In this document: piece by piece, positions 16,480 to 26,910 of the stretch
How the letters are laid out: each line of letters starts with the position of its first letter
Numbering within the stretch: position 1 is the stretch's first letter
From: Natrinema longum
GTDB lineage: Archaea > Halobacteriota > Halobacteria > Halobacteriales > Natrialbaceae
Direction of reading: 5' to 3'
Assembly (NCBI RefSeq): GCF_017352095.1
Contig: NZ_CP071463.1
Span: 496,001 to 560,000, forward strand
Length of the DNA: 64,000 nt
Made by a program: the position numbers and the translations under genes
Notes under the pieces: generated by a model
Seen by the model: only the letters and a program-made list of their open reading frames with translations
Database searches by the model: none
What the model was told of the DNA's origin: nothing

Positions 16480-19074
16480 ATGTCTGAAAGAAATTCAGGT
16501 ATGTTTATTAATAATACGCGTCGTGAGTTGCTGAAAGTAGCAGGTACTGGTGCACTATTTAGCACGACTGGAATAGTCAGCGGGCAAGATGGGGGAGGCA
16601 CGTCTGGTGGAGCGAAACAGTGGACCTTCTCGACAGGGGGTGCCGTTCAAAGTTCACCGACGGTTGTTGATGGGACCGTTTTTGTTGGCAGTGATGACAA
16701 TAATGTCTATGCATTAGACGCGAACACAGGTGCCAAGAAATGGGACTCCCCGTTTGAAACGGGTGGTGATCTATATTCGTCGCCCGCAGTTACCAATAAC
16801 TCGGTTTATATTGCTGATGAGAGCGGGGTCGTGTATGCAATAAATGCCGACGATGGGACTGAACAGTGGCAGTACGAGACAGGAGCCAGCGACATCAATT
16901 CGTCACCAACAGTAGCGAATGGGACGGTCTATATCGGCGCGGGAGATCAGAACGTCTATGCAGTAGACGCTGCTGACGGGACCGAACGATGGGACTCACC
17001 GTTTTCGACCGACGGTGCCGTTGATTCGTCTCCGACAGTCAGTGACGGGACAGTTTATGTCGGCAGTAGTGATAATAGCGTCTATGCCATTAGTGCAGAT
17101 GACGGATCGGAGAATTGGTCGTTTGAGACGGGTGACTCCATAATTTCGTCTCCGACGGTTGCTAACGGGACAGTCTATGTCGGAAGTTACGACTTCCACT
17201 TTTATGCGATCGACGCTGACAGTGGTGAAAAGGAATGGAGAAGGAACATGGATTCCGGTGTCTACTCCTCACCAACGGTCGCTGATGGGGCAGTCTATGC
17301 AGCAGATTATTCGTTTGGGACGCTCTTCGAACTACAAGCTGATTCCGGTGAGAGAACACCAATTGCACCTGACGTAACGACCAATCCAATCAGATCCTCG
17401 CCCACGGTCGCCGATGGGGTCGTTTACATCGGTGACGGCGACGGTACGATTTATGCCTTTGATCCAACGGCAAAGACCGCAGATCGAGTCGAACAGTGGC
17501 GGTTTTCAACTGACGGTGTAATTGAGTCGTCTCCAACAGTCGTGGACGGTACTGTCTACGTCGGGAGTAACGATGGCACAGTCTATGCACTAGATGCGGG
17601 TGTCGAGGGTTCAAGCGAGGGAAGTCGCGTTACCCTTGGAACACTAGGGCATCACTCTAAGGCAGCAGAGACTGGCTCTTCCGACTCTCCGCCTGCAGAA
17701 ATCACGGTGGATCGTGATACGCTCCAGTTCGGTGCAAACGTTATTGGCGGGACGCCTACAAGAAAATTCACCATCACAAACAATTCCGAAAGAGAGGTTA
17801 GAATAACTCCTGAGTCAATGGACGAAATCACGTTCATCGAGGAGTCGTGGATGGTCGACGAGTATGACTCGAGCGTTCCACCATTCGACATTCCAAAAGG
17901 AGAGACGGTCCCGCTAACCATCGAACTAGATACAGCAGAAGCCTTCGAGAGCCAGGGGTCGGACGTTTCGTTCTCGCTTCCGTTCTATGCGAACGAGAAA
18001 ACGGTCGCGACGATCTCGGTTGAGGCGGCAATTCTCAACGATTCCGATACGCTGGACGAAATGGCAACGGCTGCCCAACGCACGGCAGAGATGTTTAGCA
18101 GCGAAGCTGCGAAAAAAGAAAGCGTCAAAGAACTCTTTAATGCATATATCAATATTGCGCAAATAACGTACGAGTTGAGCGACAAGGATTACAGCGATGC
18201 GGAAGACGAACTTACAGCTTTCCGCGACAATATAAACAATATTAGACATTCGACCTCGATTGGTTCTGCACTTAACTATGCTCAGGGATTTCAAGAGGAC
18301 GACTACTACAATAAATACACATCTGCTGCATCTAATTTCGAAACCGCTGCCACCAGACTCGAAAAAGATCATAGCAACCAGGAAGCAGCGAAGAAGTTCG
18401 ATGATGGGATATCGAAAGTACGTGAACTCGCGGATGAATGGGTTGGAGATGGGGGACTGAACAGTGATAGACACGCGTTCAAAAAAGCACTACAAAACGG
18501 AACTCCTGCAACTGCGGAGGATGTCCAAACGATCGTCGAAGAATATACGACAGCGATCACGACGTTTGTAGACGTTACGACACTCTCCTCATCGATGCTT
18601 ACTCTTACGGCTTCACCAGTCAATACCACTGTTGCGGATCCGGAGGGACGTGTCGTTGGTCCGGACCGAGTCGAAATTCCAAATGGGTCGTATCACGAGG
18701 TCACACTCGATGGGGAGGGATCAACGGAAGAGTTGATCGTGATACAGGACCGACAACCCGGATCGTATGATGTCGATGTAACGGCTGAACAGAACGCGGA
18801 CACTACGGATAGCTATTCGATTGGTGTAAGTAGTGATGGCGGAGACACTCAGTTGGCCGACAAAGAGCAGATCCAGTCGATCCCGTCCGACGGCTATACT
18901 ATTACATCTCCTTCAACCGTGGCCGATGACGGATTACCAACCGATCCTGGCGAGCCGTCGTTCCAAGAGGTACTGGAAGTGCTTCAAGCCCACAATACTG
19001 GTGAACGGTATAATGGCGTAGATGTGGGCTTTCAGGACGTTTTAGAGGTGGTCAGTGCGTATAACGCGGGTTAG
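16480..19074 (+). CDS. Secreted PQQ-type beta-propeller protein with dockerin-like end
   Basis: 864 residues from ATG 16480; ATG 16465 is also possible. Tat signal TRRELLKVAGTGALFSTTG. Residues ~45-395 hold eight beta-propeller blades of the PQQ/BamB kind, each with SSPTV..GTVYVGS..NVYALD..GE..W. Residues ~410-530 are an HYDIN/ASPM-like Ig fold (RKFTITNNSEREVRITPESM). Residues ~540-720 are helical, then a beta domain, then two short dockerin-like helices: FQEVLEVLQAHNTG and FQDVLEVVSAYNAG. No enzyme motif is visible; a surface protein or scaffold is likely. Base composition is distinctly AT-richer and codon use more mixed than in neighbours, so it was probably acquired by transfer. Confidence 0.85.
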   Translation: MSERNSGMFINNTRRELLKVAGTGALFSTTGIVSGQDGGGTSGGAKQWTFSTGGAVQSSPTVVDGTVFVGSDDNNVYALDANTGAKKWDSPFETGGDLYSSPAVTNNSVYIADESGVVYAINADDGTEQWQYETGASDINSSPTVANGTVYIGAGDQNVYAVDAADGTERWDSPFSTDGAVDSSPTVSDGTVYVGSSDNSVYAISADDGSENWSFETGDSIISSPTVANGTVYVGSYDFHFYAIDADSGEKEWRRNMDSGVYSSPTVADGAVYAADYSFGTLFELQADSGERTPIAPDVTTNPIRSSPTVADGVVYIGDGDGTIYAFDPTAKTADRVEQWRFSTDGVIESSPTVVDGTVYVGSNDGTVYALDAGVEGSSEGSRVTLGTLGHHSKAAETGSSDSPPAEITVDRDTLQFGANVIGGTPTRKFTITNNSEREVRITPESMDEITFIEESWMVDEYDSSVPPFDIPKGETVPLTIELDTAEAFESQGSDVSFSLPFYANEKTVATISVEAAILNDSDTLDEMATAAQRTAEMFSSEAAKKESVKELFNAYINIAQITYELSDKDYSDAEDELTAFRDNINNIRHSTSIGSALNYAQGFQEDDYYNKYTSAASNFETAATRLEKDHSNQEAAKKFDDGISKVRELADEWVGDGGLNSDRHAFKKALQNGTPATAEDVQTIVEEYTTAITTFVDVTTLSSSMLTLTASPVNTTVADPEGRVVGPDRVEIPNGSYHEVTLDGEGSTEELIVIQDRQPGSYDVDVTAEQNADTTDSYSIGVSSDGGDTQLADKEQIQSIPSDGYTITSPSTVADDGLPTDPGEPSFQEVLEVLQAHNTGERYNGVDVGFQDVLEVVSAYNAG

Positions 19075-19415
19075 TGCTACGAGGGCAGTAACCCATCAAT
19101 CTCGAATCGAGGCCCCTGCCCATACAAAGAGCAACCACCGCTCGTTCGGACGGAGTTCGAACGAATTAGAAGGCGACTCCAGTCAGCAGTACCTTCCGTC
19201 GCTGGTGCAATTCCGGAGCGGATTTCAGATAGTGTCCGGAAGACCGGTCTCTCGGCGCGCGCTACCGTCGTCTATCGAAGACTGACTCCATTGGAGAAAA
19301 CATACCCAAAGTTACGTTACTGTCGGATCGAGAAGTAATCCGTTTTTCGAACCACTCTATCCAAACGAACGAACACAGAACGCAATGAGCCGTCGTCGAT
19401 CTCGGACCGAGGAAC
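19075..19415. other. Gap after the beta-propeller gene; possible remnant
   Basis: No intact gene. On the plus strand about 19145-19285 a frame without a start reads EFERIRRRLQSAVPSVAGAI and continues PERISDSVRKTG; it looks helical and coding-like, and might be the tail of a lost gene. The end near 19300-19390 is AT-richer and precedes no plus-strand gene. Confidence 0.35.
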
Positions 19416-20633
19416 TCAGGCGAAGGTCTTCGAGACCTGTTCGTTCTCCTCGGATTCGGCCTGGACCTTGTCCCAGGCACTGCGGAAGTCCTCCATCCGG
19501 ATTTCGGTGCGGTCGTCGCGGATCGCGAACATGCCGGCCTCGGTACAGACGGCCTTGATGTCGGCACCCGATGCCGCTTCGGCGTCGACGGCCAGTTCGG
19601 CGAAGTCGACGTCGTCGGCGACGTTCATGCCGCGGGTGTGGATCTCGAAGATGATCTCGCGGCCCTCGGCGTTGGGCTTTGGGACCTCGATGAGACGGTC
19701 GAACCGGCCGGGCCGGAGAATGGCGCGGTCGAGCATGTCGAAGCGGTTCGTCGCGGCGATGATCCGGATCTCGCCCCGTTCCTCGAAGCCGTCCATTTCG
19801 CTCAGGAGCTGCATCATCGTCCGCTGGACCTCGGCGTCGCCGGAGGTCTTGGATTCGGTTCGCTTGGCGGCGATCGCGTCGATCTCGTCGATGAAGATGA
19901 CCGCGGGCTCGTGTTCGCGGGCGACATCGAAGAGATCACGGACCAGCTTCGCGCCCTCACCGATGAACTTGTGGACCAGCTCCGAGCCGGCCATCTTGAT
20001 GAAGGTGGCGTCGGTCTGGTTGGCGACAGCCTTCGCGAGCATCGTCTTGCCCGTCCCCGGCGGCCCGTAGAGTAAAACGCCGCTCGGCGGGTCGATACCC
20101 ACGTCGTCGAACATCTCGGGCTTCTCGAGGGGCATCTCGACGGTCTCCCGGACCTCCTGCATCTGCTCTTCGAGGCCGCCGATGTCCTCGTAGCTGACTT
20201 CCGGGCTCTCGGTGACTTCCATCACGCGGGCGCGGACGTCGGTCTCGTTCGAGAGCGGCTTGACGATAGAGAGGGAGTTGTTGACCGCGACCCGGGCGTC
20301 GGGCTCTAAGTCGTCGCGCATCTCGTCGGTGACCTCGGTCAGGGCCTCCTGGTTGTTCCCGTGCTGTTTGATGATGACGCCCTCGTCCGTGACTTCCTGG
20401 ACGGTGGCGACGAACAGCGGGGACTGCTTGAGCTTCTTGTTCTCGTGCGTGAGTCGCTCGAGTTTCTGCTGGTACTTGTTGTTCTCGGCGTTGGCATCGA
20501 GGAGTTTGTCGCGCATCTCCTCGTTTTGTGTCTCGAGGATCTCCAGCCGGTCCTCGAGCGCCTGGATCTTCTCCTGTTGGGACGCCTCGTCCTCGTCGTA
20601 TGGGAGGTCGACGTCGTCCACAGTATCGCTCAT
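19416..20633 (-). CDS. pan: Proteasome-activating nucleotidase (PAN)
   Basis: 405 residues from ATG 20633 (MSDTVDDVDLPYDEDEASQQ); the in-frame ATG at 20681 is not needed. N-terminal coiled coil 20-70, OB domain 72-130 (FVATVQEVTDEGVIIKQHG), AAA domain with Walker A GPPGTGKT (190-197), Walker B IFIDEID (246-252) and arginine fingers in RAILRPGRFDR. It unfolds substrates and opens the 20S proteasome gate. The C-terminus ends KTFA rather than a classical hydrophobic-Tyr-X motif, so docking may use Phe instead. A TATA-like TTATATCC (minus strand, ~20690) suggests a leadered transcript. Divergent from a winged-helix gene. Confidence 0.95.
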   Translation of the reverse strand: MSDTVDDVDLPYDEDEASQQEKIQALEDRLEILETQNEEMRDKLLDANAENNKYQQKLERLTHENKKLKQSPLFVATVQEVTDEGVIIKQHGNNQEALTEVTDEMRDDLEPDARVAVNNSLSIVKPLSNETDVRARVMEVTESPEVSYEDIGGLEEQMQEVRETVEMPLEKPEMFDDVGIDPPSGVLLYGPPGTGKTMLAKAVANQTDATFIKMAGSELVHKFIGEGAKLVRDLFDVAREHEPAVIFIDEIDAIAAKRTESKTSGDAEVQRTMMQLLSEMDGFEERGEIRIIAATNRFDMLDRAILRPGRFDRLIEVPKPNAEGREIIFEIHTRGMNVADDVDFAELAVDAEAASGADIKAVCTEAGMFAIRDDRTEIRMEDFRSAWDKVQAESEENEQVSKTFA

Positions 20634-20759
20634 TACCCGTCCTTTGGAAGTTGGTTCATAAGAGACTTCGGGTAGGTGCACTCGCGAACGGGATATAACT
20701 GCAAAACATTAGAACGAATGGAAAATATTATTACCTCGTATTCGGAATGGGGAGGTACG

Positions 20760-21029
20760 ATGAGTGCTTCAGAGTCGCTTCGAGGGGAGACCAGCGATCG
20801 GGGAACATGGGACGACGTTCGGGAGCTACCCCCGAGCGCGAAACTCGTCGCGAAAGTCCTCGAGTACAACGAGACGATGACCCAACAACAGATCGCCGAC
20901 GAGACGCTCTTGCCCTCGCGAACGGTTCGGTACGCGCTCAATCGACTCGACGAGAAAAACGTCATCGACTCCCGGTTCTCCTTCTCCGACGCGCGAAAGC
21001 GCCTCTACAGCCTCGATATCGAGGCATAA
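20760..21029 (+). CDS. Small winged-helix transcription regulator (MarR-like)
   Basis: 89 residues from ATG 20760, with a Shine-Dalgarno GGGGAGGT (20749-20756) that decides this start over the longer frame from 20676. One winged helix: AKLVAKVLEYNETMTQQQIADETLLPSRTVRYALNRLDEKNVIDSR with wing SDARKRLYSLD. Single-domain haloarchaeal regulators like this occur in many copies. It is divergent from pan and shares the 126-bp promoter region, so control of pan is possible but unproven. An AT-rich box AAATATTA is at ~20723-20730. Confidence 0.88.
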   Translation: MSASESLRGETSDRGTWDDVRELPPSAKLVAKVLEYNETMTQQQIADETLLPSRTVRYALNRLDEKNVIDSRFSFSDARKRLYSLDIEA

Positions 21030-21240
21030 CGCGACCGTCACAGTCTGCTGAGCGGTTCTTCTCACGTCGGTTTTCTCGCCCTCGTCTCGTTACTGCTGGT
21101 GGGTTCTGTGCGATCCCTGACCGTCCGCGAGGCGCTCTCTCCGATCGCGTTTCGAAAGCGAATAGCGCGCCGCCACACGGACAGGTCGGCATCGCGGCCC
21201 GTCGTCGATCTGCCGGAGCGTTGGCCCGGCCCTGTGACGT

Positions 21241-21280
21241 GTCGCTTTTACTTTCACTTCGGTCACGGAACCCATTTAGG
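21241..21280 (+). promoter_or_regulatory. mre11 promoter with 14-base element shared with the mrfB-like gene
   Basis: ACTTTCACTTCGGT at 21250-21263, preceded by GTCGCTTTT, followed 9 bases later by a TATA-like CATTTAGG (21273-21280). The element ends 40 bases before the mre11 ATG. The same 14 bases, with GTCGCTT in front and the same 40-base spacing, occur before the mrfB-like gene (48699-48712). TATA position predicts transcription starting at or near the ATG, i.e. a leaderless mRNA. Confidence 0.65.
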
Positions 21281-21303
21281 GCGGGCTCGCCAACGACTGG
21301 CCA

Positions 21304-22677
21304 ATGACGCGGGTTATCCACACGGGCGATACCCACATCGGGTACCAGCAGTACAACTCGCCCGACCGACGACGGGACTTCCTCGAGGCCTTCCGCTCGG
21401 TCGTCGAGGACGCGGTCGCCGACGACGTCGACGCGGTGATCCACGCCGGCGACCTCTTTCACGACCGGCGGCCGGGACTCGTCGACCTCCAGGGGACCGT
21501 CGACGTCCTCCGGACGCTGGCGGACGCCGACATCCCCTTTCTCGCCGTCGTCGGCAACCACGAGTCGAAACGCGACGCACAGTGGCTCGATCTCTTCGCG
21601 GACCTCGGACTGGCGACGCGTCTCGGTGCCGAGCCGATCCTCGTGGACGACACCGCCTTCTACGGCCTCGACTTCGTCCCCCGCTCGCGCCGGGACGACC
21701 TCACCTACGATTTCGACGCGCTGCCGGACGAAGCGGCTCATGCCAGTTTAGTGAGTCACGGTCTCTTCGAGCCCTTCGCACACGCCGACTGGGATACCGA
21801 AACCGCCCTCGCGGAGTCGACGGTCGATTTCGACGCCGTCCTGCTGGGCGACAACCACACGCCGGACACCGCAGAGGTACTGGACACGTGGGTCACCTAC
21901 TGCGGGTCGACCGAGCGCGCCAGCGCCAGCGAGCGCGAGGACCGGGGCTACAATCTCGTGGACTTCGAGGACGACGAGGTCGCGATCAGTCGCCGGGGCC
22001 TCTCCTCGACCCGCGAGTTCGTCTTCGTCGACGTCGAACTCGCGGACGGCGAGGGCATCGATCGCGTGCAGGAACGCGTCCGCCAGCACGACCTCGCGGA
22101 CGCGGTCGTCATCGTCACCGTCGAGGGCGAGGGCCGACCGATCGCCCCGGCGGCCATCGAGGAACTCGCGATCGACCGCGGGGCCCTCGTCGCCCGCGTC
22201 AACGACCGCCGGGATCTCCCCGACGAGGACGACGACGTGTCGGTAAGCTTCGCCAACCCGGACGACGCCGTCCGCGAACGGATACGCGAGATGGGCCTCA
22301 GCAACGCCGCACTCGAGATCGACGAGACCGTCCGGAGCGACGACCTCGCCGATTCGAACGTCCGCGACGCCGTCGAACGGCGAGTCCGGGAGCTACTCGA
22401 GGACGACGAGTCGGCGTTCGAGCCCGCACCGGAGCGCGAACCTGGCGACGAGGACGTGACGACGGTTGCCGACCAGCTCGCCGAGGAAACCGTAGCCAAC
22501 GGGGGTACGGACCAAGTCGACGCCGCCGACGCCGACCGATCAGCGAACGCCGCTGACAGCGAAGAGTCGGCCGCCCACGACCCCGTGGAACCGACCGAGG
22601 ACGACGCGGCTACCGGGTCGGCCGACGACGCCGACGAGACGGACGCCGACACCGCCTCGCTGGGTGATTTCGCGTGA
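21304..22677 (+). CDS. mre11: DNA double-strand break repair nuclease Mre11
   Basis: 457 residues. The phosphodiesterase motifs are all present near the N-terminus: HTGDTHIG (6-13), [11 protein letters not shown] (~53-63), VGNHES (~80-85) and [17 protein letters not shown] later. Manganese-dependent exo- and endonuclease; with Rad50 it processes DNA ends. The C-terminal ~90 residues are an acidic, low-complexity tail ([20 protein letters not shown]) typical of haloarchaeal proteins and not part of the fold. The stop overlaps the rad50 start by four bases (GTGA), so the two are translationally coupled. See the shared promoter element upstream. Confidence 0.96.
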   Translation: MTRVIHTGDTHIGYQQYNSPDRRRDFLEAFRSVVEDAVADDVDAVIHAGDLFHDRRPGLVDLQGTVDVLRTLADADIPFLAVVGNHESKRDAQWLDLFADLGLATRLGAEPILVDDTAFYGLDFVPRSRRDDLTYDFDALPDEAAHASLVSHGLFEPFAHADWDTETALAESTVDFDAVLLGDNHTPDTAEVLDTWVTYCGSTERASASEREDRGYNLVDFEDDEVAISRRGLSSTREFVFVDVELADGEGIDRVQERVRQHDLADAVVIVTVEGEGRPIAPAAIEELAIDRGALVARVNDRRDLPDEDDDVSVSFANPDDAVRERIREMGLSNAALEIDETVRSDDLADSNVRDAVERRVRELLEDDESAFEPAPEREPGDEDVTTVADQLAEETVANGGTDQVDAADADRSANAADSEESAAHDPVEPTEDDAATGSADDADETDADTASLGDFA

Positions 22678-25358
22678 GGGTCGACCGCGTCCGCCTGCTG
22701 AACTTCAAGTGCTACGGCGACGCCGACCTCACGCTCGAGCGCGGCGTCACCGTCGTCCACGGCGTCAACGGCAGCGGGAAGTCGACGCTGCTCGAGGCGG
22801 TCTTCTTCGCGCTCTACGGCTCGAAGGCGCTCGACGACCGCACCTTAGACGACGTGATCACGACCGGCGAGGAGGAGTCCGAGGTCGAACTGTGGTTCAC
22901 CCACGACGGCCGCGAGTACCACGTCGAACGCCGGCTCAAACTGCGCGGCGACCGCGCGACCACGACGAAGTGCGTCCTCGAGACGCCGACGGAGACGATC
23001 GAGGGTGCCCGCGACGTTCGCCGGGAGGTGACCCAGCTCCTGCGGATGGACGCCGAGGCGTTCGTCAACTGCGCGTACGTCCGCCAGGGCGAGGTCAACA
23101 AGCTCATTCACGCCTCGCCGAGCGACCGCCAGGACATGATCGACGATCTCCTCCAGCTGGGCGCGCTCGAGGACTACCGCGAGCGGGCCAGCGAGGCACG
23201 TCTCGGGGTCAAGACGGTTCTCGACGGGCAGCGAGAGGTCCTCGAGGACGTTCGCACGCAGGTCGAGCAGAAAGAAGAGAAAGAGCTCCACGAGCGGCTG
23301 AATAGCCTCGAGTCCCGGCGCAGCGACGTCGTCGAGGAGATCGACCACTACGAGACACAGCGCGAGCAGGCCGAGGAGACGCTCGAGACGGCAGAAGACG
23401 TCCTCGAACGCCACGAGGAGACCCGCGAGGAGATCGCGGAACTGACTGCCGATATCGAGGACCTCCGATCGAAGATTTCCGAGACCGAGCGCAAGCGCGA
23501 GGCGGCCGGCGACGAAATCAGCGAGGTTCGGGACCGCCGCGAGGAACTCGCGGCCGAACGCGGCGACCTCCTCGAGACCGTCGACCTCGAGAGCGACGAC
23601 CCCGGCGAGGACGCGGTCCGGGACCGCATCGCGGAACTCGAGGCTCGCGACGAGGACCTCGGCGACGAGCTACAGGAACTGACGGTGACGATTCAAACCG
23701 GAACCGACGAGATCGAGCGACTCCGCGAGGAGGCCGACGACCTCGAAGCCCAGGCCGAACGCGCTCGCGAGGAGGCCGACGACCTCGACGAGCGAATCGA
23801 GGCCGACGAGGAGGCGATCGAGGACCGCGAGGCGAAACTCGAGGACCTCGAGGCGGAGATCGAGTCCGCGCGGGCGACGTTCGACGACGCGCCGATCGCG
23901 TTCGGCGAGGCGGCGTCTCGCCTTGCCGACCTCGAGACCGAACGCGAGGAGCTGGTCGCGGCGATCAACGACATCACTGCCGACATCCGCACCGCCGAGA
24001 ACGCGATCGAGGAGGGCGAACGGCTGCTCGAGGAGGGGAAGTGCCCCGAGTGTGGCCAGCCGGTCGAGGACTCGCCCCACGTCGACGTGCTCGACGACCG
24101 CCAGGAGGAACTCGCCGACTTCGAGGCCGAGCGCGACGACCTCGACGCGGAGCGCGACGAGATCGACGACCGGATCGACCGCGCCGAGGACCTCCGCGAG
24201 GCCGAACGACGGGTCGAGCGACTCGAGGAAAATCGCGACAACATCGAACAGTTACTCGCCGAGAAACGCGAGAGCCTCGCGGACCGGCGCGACCAGCGCG
24301 ATCAGCTCCGAGCGGACGCCGCGGAGTACGACGCCGACGCCGAGGAAAAGCGATCCGCGGCGGCCAAACGCCAGGACGAGGTGGCCGATGCACGGGCCGA
24401 ACTCGGCGAGATCAACACCGAACGCGGGGAGCTCACGGAGACCCTCGAATCCCTCGAACGCGTTTCCGCGATCGCCGACGAGCGGGCGAGCCTCGAGAGC
24501 GAGATCGAAACCCTCCGCGAACGGCGGCAGGACTGGAGGGAGATGAACGACGAGCGCCGCGAGACGCTTTCCGAAAAGCGCGACCGCAAACGCGACCTCG
24601 AGTCGGAGTTCGACGAGGACCGCATCGAAACGGCACGCGAGGACAAGGAAAACGCCGAGCGCTACATCGAACAGGTCGACGACAAACTCGCCGAACTCGA
24701 GGAACGGCGGACCGAGATCCAAAACGCCATCGGTGCCGCCGAGAACGAACTCGAAGAACTCGAGCGGCTTCGCGACCGCCTCGAGTCGGTCGAGGATCGT
24801 TGTGAGCAACTCGAATCCCTCTACGAGGAGGCCGAGAGCCTCCAGACCACGTACGGCGACCTGCGGGCAGAACTGCGCCAGCACAACGTCGAGACCCTAG
24901 AGCGGCTGCTCAACGAAACGTTCGAGCTGGTCTATCAGAACGACTCCTACGCGGCGATCGATCTCGACGGCGACTACCGGCTGACCGTGTATCAGAAAGA
25001 CGGCGAGGCTCTCGAGCCCGAACAGCTGTCCGGCGGCGAACGAGCGCTGTTCAACCTCAGCCTGCGGTGTGCGATCTACCGACTGCTCGCCGAGGGCGTC
25101 GACGGATCGGCACCGATGCCGCCGCTGATTCTCGACGAGCCGACGGTGTTTCTCGATTCGGGTCACGTGACCCAACTCGTCTCGCTGATCGAGTCGATGC
25201 GCGATCTCGGCGTCGAACAGATCGTCGTCGTCAGCCACGACGAGGAACTCGTCGGCGCGGCAGACTCGCTGGTCCGCGTCGAGAAAGACGCCACGTCGAA
25301 CCGGTCGCGACTCGAGCGCGGCGAGCCGCCGGAAGCGGAGCTGCTGGCGTCGGACTGA
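22674..25358 (+). CDS. rad50: DNA double-strand break repair ATPase Rad50
   Basis: 894 residues, starting at GTG 22674 inside the mre11 stop region. Walker A VNGSGKST lies near residue 35 ([20 protein letters not shown]). Two long coiled-coil arms run about 175-430 and 470-730 and meet at the zinc hook GKCPECGQP, Cys457 and Cys460. The C-terminal ABC half has the signature [14 protein letters not shown], Walker [12 protein letters not shown] and the H-loop VVVSHDEEL. It clamps DNA and regulates Mre11. Haloarchaeal arms are very acidic, as seen here. Confidence 0.97.
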   Translation: MRVDRVRLLNFKCYGDADLTLERGVTVVHGVNGSGKSTLLEAVFFALYGSKALDDRTLDDVITTGEEESEVELWFTHDGREYHVERRLKLRGDRATTTKCVLETPTETIEGARDVRREVTQLLRMDAEAFVNCAYVRQGEVNKLIHASPSDRQDMIDDLLQLGALEDYRERASEARLGVKTVLDGQREVLEDVRTQVEQKEEKELHERLNSLESRRSDVVEEIDHYETQREQAEETLETAEDVLERHEETREEIAELTADIEDLRSKISETERKREAAGDEISEVRDRREELAAERGDLLETVDLESDDPGEDAVRDRIAELEARDEDLGDELQELTVTIQTGTDEIERLREEADDLEAQAERAREEADDLDERIEADEEAIEDREAKLEDLEAEIESARATFDDAPIAFGEAASRLADLETEREELVAAINDITADIRTAENAIEEGERLLEEGKCPECGQPVEDSPHVDVLDDRQEELADFEAERDDLDAERDEIDDRIDRAEDLREAERRVERLEENRDNIEQLLAEKRESLADRRDQRDQLRADAAEYDADAEEKRSAAAKRQDEVADARAELGEINTERGELTETLESLERVSAIADERASLESEIETLRERRQDWREMNDERRETLSEKRDRKRDLESEFDEDRIETAREDKENAERYIEQVDDKLAELEERRTEIQNAIGAAENELEELERLRDRLESVEDRCEQLESLYEEAESLQTTYGDLRAELRQHNVETLERLLNETFELVYQNDSYAAIDLDGDYRLTVYQKDGEALEPEQLSGGERALFNLSLRCAIYRLLAEGVDGSAPMPPLILDEPTVFLDSGHVTQLVSLIESMRDLGVEQIVVVSHDEELVGAADSLVRVEKDATSNRSRLERGEPPEAELLASD

Positions 25359-25400
25359 CGGGGAGAACGTCGGCATCGCTGCCGAACGGGGGGTCGGAAC

Positions 25401-25862
25401 TCAGTCGGTATCCGCCGTCCCGTCGTTCGACGGCTCGATTTCCGGTCGGATCGTCTCGAGTGCGCGTTCGCAGTCCTCGGTGAGCCCGTATCCGCGTTCG
25501 CCGGCAACGTCGGCTTCTTCGAGCAGTCCGGCCGCCGAAAGGACCGTCAGCCGGCCGTGGAGATCGCTCTCGCAGAACTGGTAGGCGTCGAGCAGGGTGC
25601 GGACGCCGAGTGGCCCCCGATCGGCGAGTTCGATCAACAGGCCGAGCGTCTCCGCGTCGTGGACGTTGGTCAGCAACGTCAGGACCGGATCGGCCACGGT
25701 TCCGGCGGCCGTCTCGAGCGCCGACTCGCCGTCGACGGCCTCGAGGCGGTCGTTTTGAACGTAACACTCGTTGCCGGTTTCGGGATCACGGACGAGACTC
25801 GCGTTGTCCGATCGTCTGAGAAGCAGGTATCGTCTGCCGGTGTCGTCCTCGACTGTTTTCAT
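25401..25862 (-). CDS. DUF7346-like haloarchaeal protein
   Basis: 153 residues from ATG 25862 (MKTVEDDTGRRYLLLRRSDN); a longer frame upstream belongs to the next gene's shadow. The first ~45 residues are a small beta domain (YLLLRRSDNASLVRDPETGNECYV), then LLTNVHDAETLGLLIELADRGPLGVRTLLDAYQFCESDLHGRLTVLSAAGLLEE, which looks like a winged helix. I recall it as DUF7346, commonly found beside rad50 in haloarchaea. Probably a DNA-binding protein; function unknown. Tail to tail with rad50. Confidence 0.75.
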   Translation of the reverse strand: MKTVEDDTGRRYLLLRRSDNASLVRDPETGNECYVQNDRLEAVDGESALETAAGTVADPVLTLLTNVHDAETLGLLIELADRGPLGVRTLLDAYQFCESDLHGRLTVLSAAGLLEEADVAGERGYGLTEDCERALETIRPEIEPSNDGTADTD

Positions 25863-25884
25863 AGGCGATGGGTCGGTCGGGTAG

Positions 25885-26394
25885 CTACTCTTGTGTACCG
25901 TCCCGTGAAGGTGTTTCGGCCGATCCCTCCGTGGTCGACTCGGTCGGTTCCGTGTCCTCGGAGCCGCCGTCAGCGGCGGTATCGGTTCCGGAACCGTCAG
26001 TACCGGCAGTGTTGCCGTAGTCGCCTGCCCGAAACCGTCTGTATCGTCGACCGGCCAGACCGAGCAAAACGAGTCCACCACCGACGAGGGGTCCCCCACG
26101 GGTCAGGTTCCCCTCGAAAATCAGGAACAACAGACCGAGCGAGACGAGCAACACGGCGGCGTTGAGCACCACCACCAGCACCCAGAACGTCTGGAGGATC
26201 TCGTCGGGAACGTCCATTTCGCCGGTCGAAACGGTCGGTGCCCTGATCGGGTTCGTGAGTTCGTCCAGGTCGTCGTCCGGACCGTCGTCCTCGATCGAGA
26301 CCTGTGGAATCGTCAACGAGTCGCTCTCGGGGTCGTAGAACTCCTCTTCGGGGTCCCACTCCTCGGGCTCGTTCTCGGTCCGGTCGAATACCAC
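25885..26394 (-). CDS. DUF7322-like membrane protein
   Basis: 169 residues. N-terminal ~75 are acidic and soluble (EEWDPEEEFYDPESDSL), then two membrane helices: ILQTFWVLVVVLNAAVLLVSLGLLFLIF and LVGGGLVLLGLAG, followed by RRYRRFRAGDYG and a disordered Thr/Glu/Ser tail. I recall this as the haloarchaeal DUF7322 family. Only 22 bases separate it from the following DUF7346-like gene, so the two are likely co-transcribed. Function unknown. Confidence 0.75.
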   Translation of the reverse strand: MVFDRTENEPEEWDPEEEFYDPESDSLTIPQVSIEDDGPDDDLDELTNPIRAPTVSTGEMDVPDEILQTFWVLVVVLNAAVLLVSLGLLFLIFEGNLTRGGPLVGGGLVLLGLAGRRYRRFRAGDYGNTAGTDGSGTDTAADGGSEDTEPTESTTEGSAETPSRDGTQE

Positions 26395-26529
26395 GTTCGA
26401 GACGATGCCCAGCGGAAGGAAAAACGTTCGCTTCGCGAGTGCCGTTTCGTCCGGACTCCTGTCAGTTAGTACCGTCCCAGCCCCACAGCGGGTCGCGGGG
26501 ACGCCGAAAAACAGCGACAGCAGCCCGTC

Positions 26530-26694
26530 TCAGGCCAGTTCCTCGAGAGTAAGCGTCCGGGAGGTCTCTACCCACGCCAGCGGATTCTCGGCGTCATAGA
26601 AGACGACGCCGTCCTCGGTCTCGTAGGACTCGATCGTTGCGGTCCCCGCGGGTTCACTACTCGGTTCGCGCTGATCCGTCACGTCATCGTTCAT
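26530..26694 (-). CDS. Small DUF7331-like protein
   Basis: 54 residues from ATG 26694 (MNDDVTDQREPSSEPAGTAT), chosen over an upstream in-frame ATG at 26715 that adds a weak MTDVSTH. The conserved part is IESYETEDGVVFYDAENPLAWVETSRTLTLEELA, matching small haloarchaeal proteins I recall as DUF7331. Single-domain, acidic, no cysteines. Third of three minus-strand genes between rad50 and polB; 135 bases before the DUF7322-like gene. Function unknown. Confidence 0.75.
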   Translation of the reverse strand: MNDDVTDQREPSSEPAGTATIESYETEDGVVFYDAENPLAWVETSRTLTLEELA

Positions 26695-26910
26695 ATGGGT
26701 GGACACATCGGTCACCTGGCTCTATGCTATGTGTTACCAATTTATATGTCTTGCTGCTTCCGCAAGCATGGGCGCTGTACTCCTGACATCCGATAGTCGT
26801 CGGACGAGTCGAGCGTGGGCGAGGGGTGCCGTCGACATCACTCGAGCGTCGCCACTGGGGACCACTCCAGACGGAGGGGTTTTTATCCGGCGACTGCAAA
26901 ACCCGGTATC

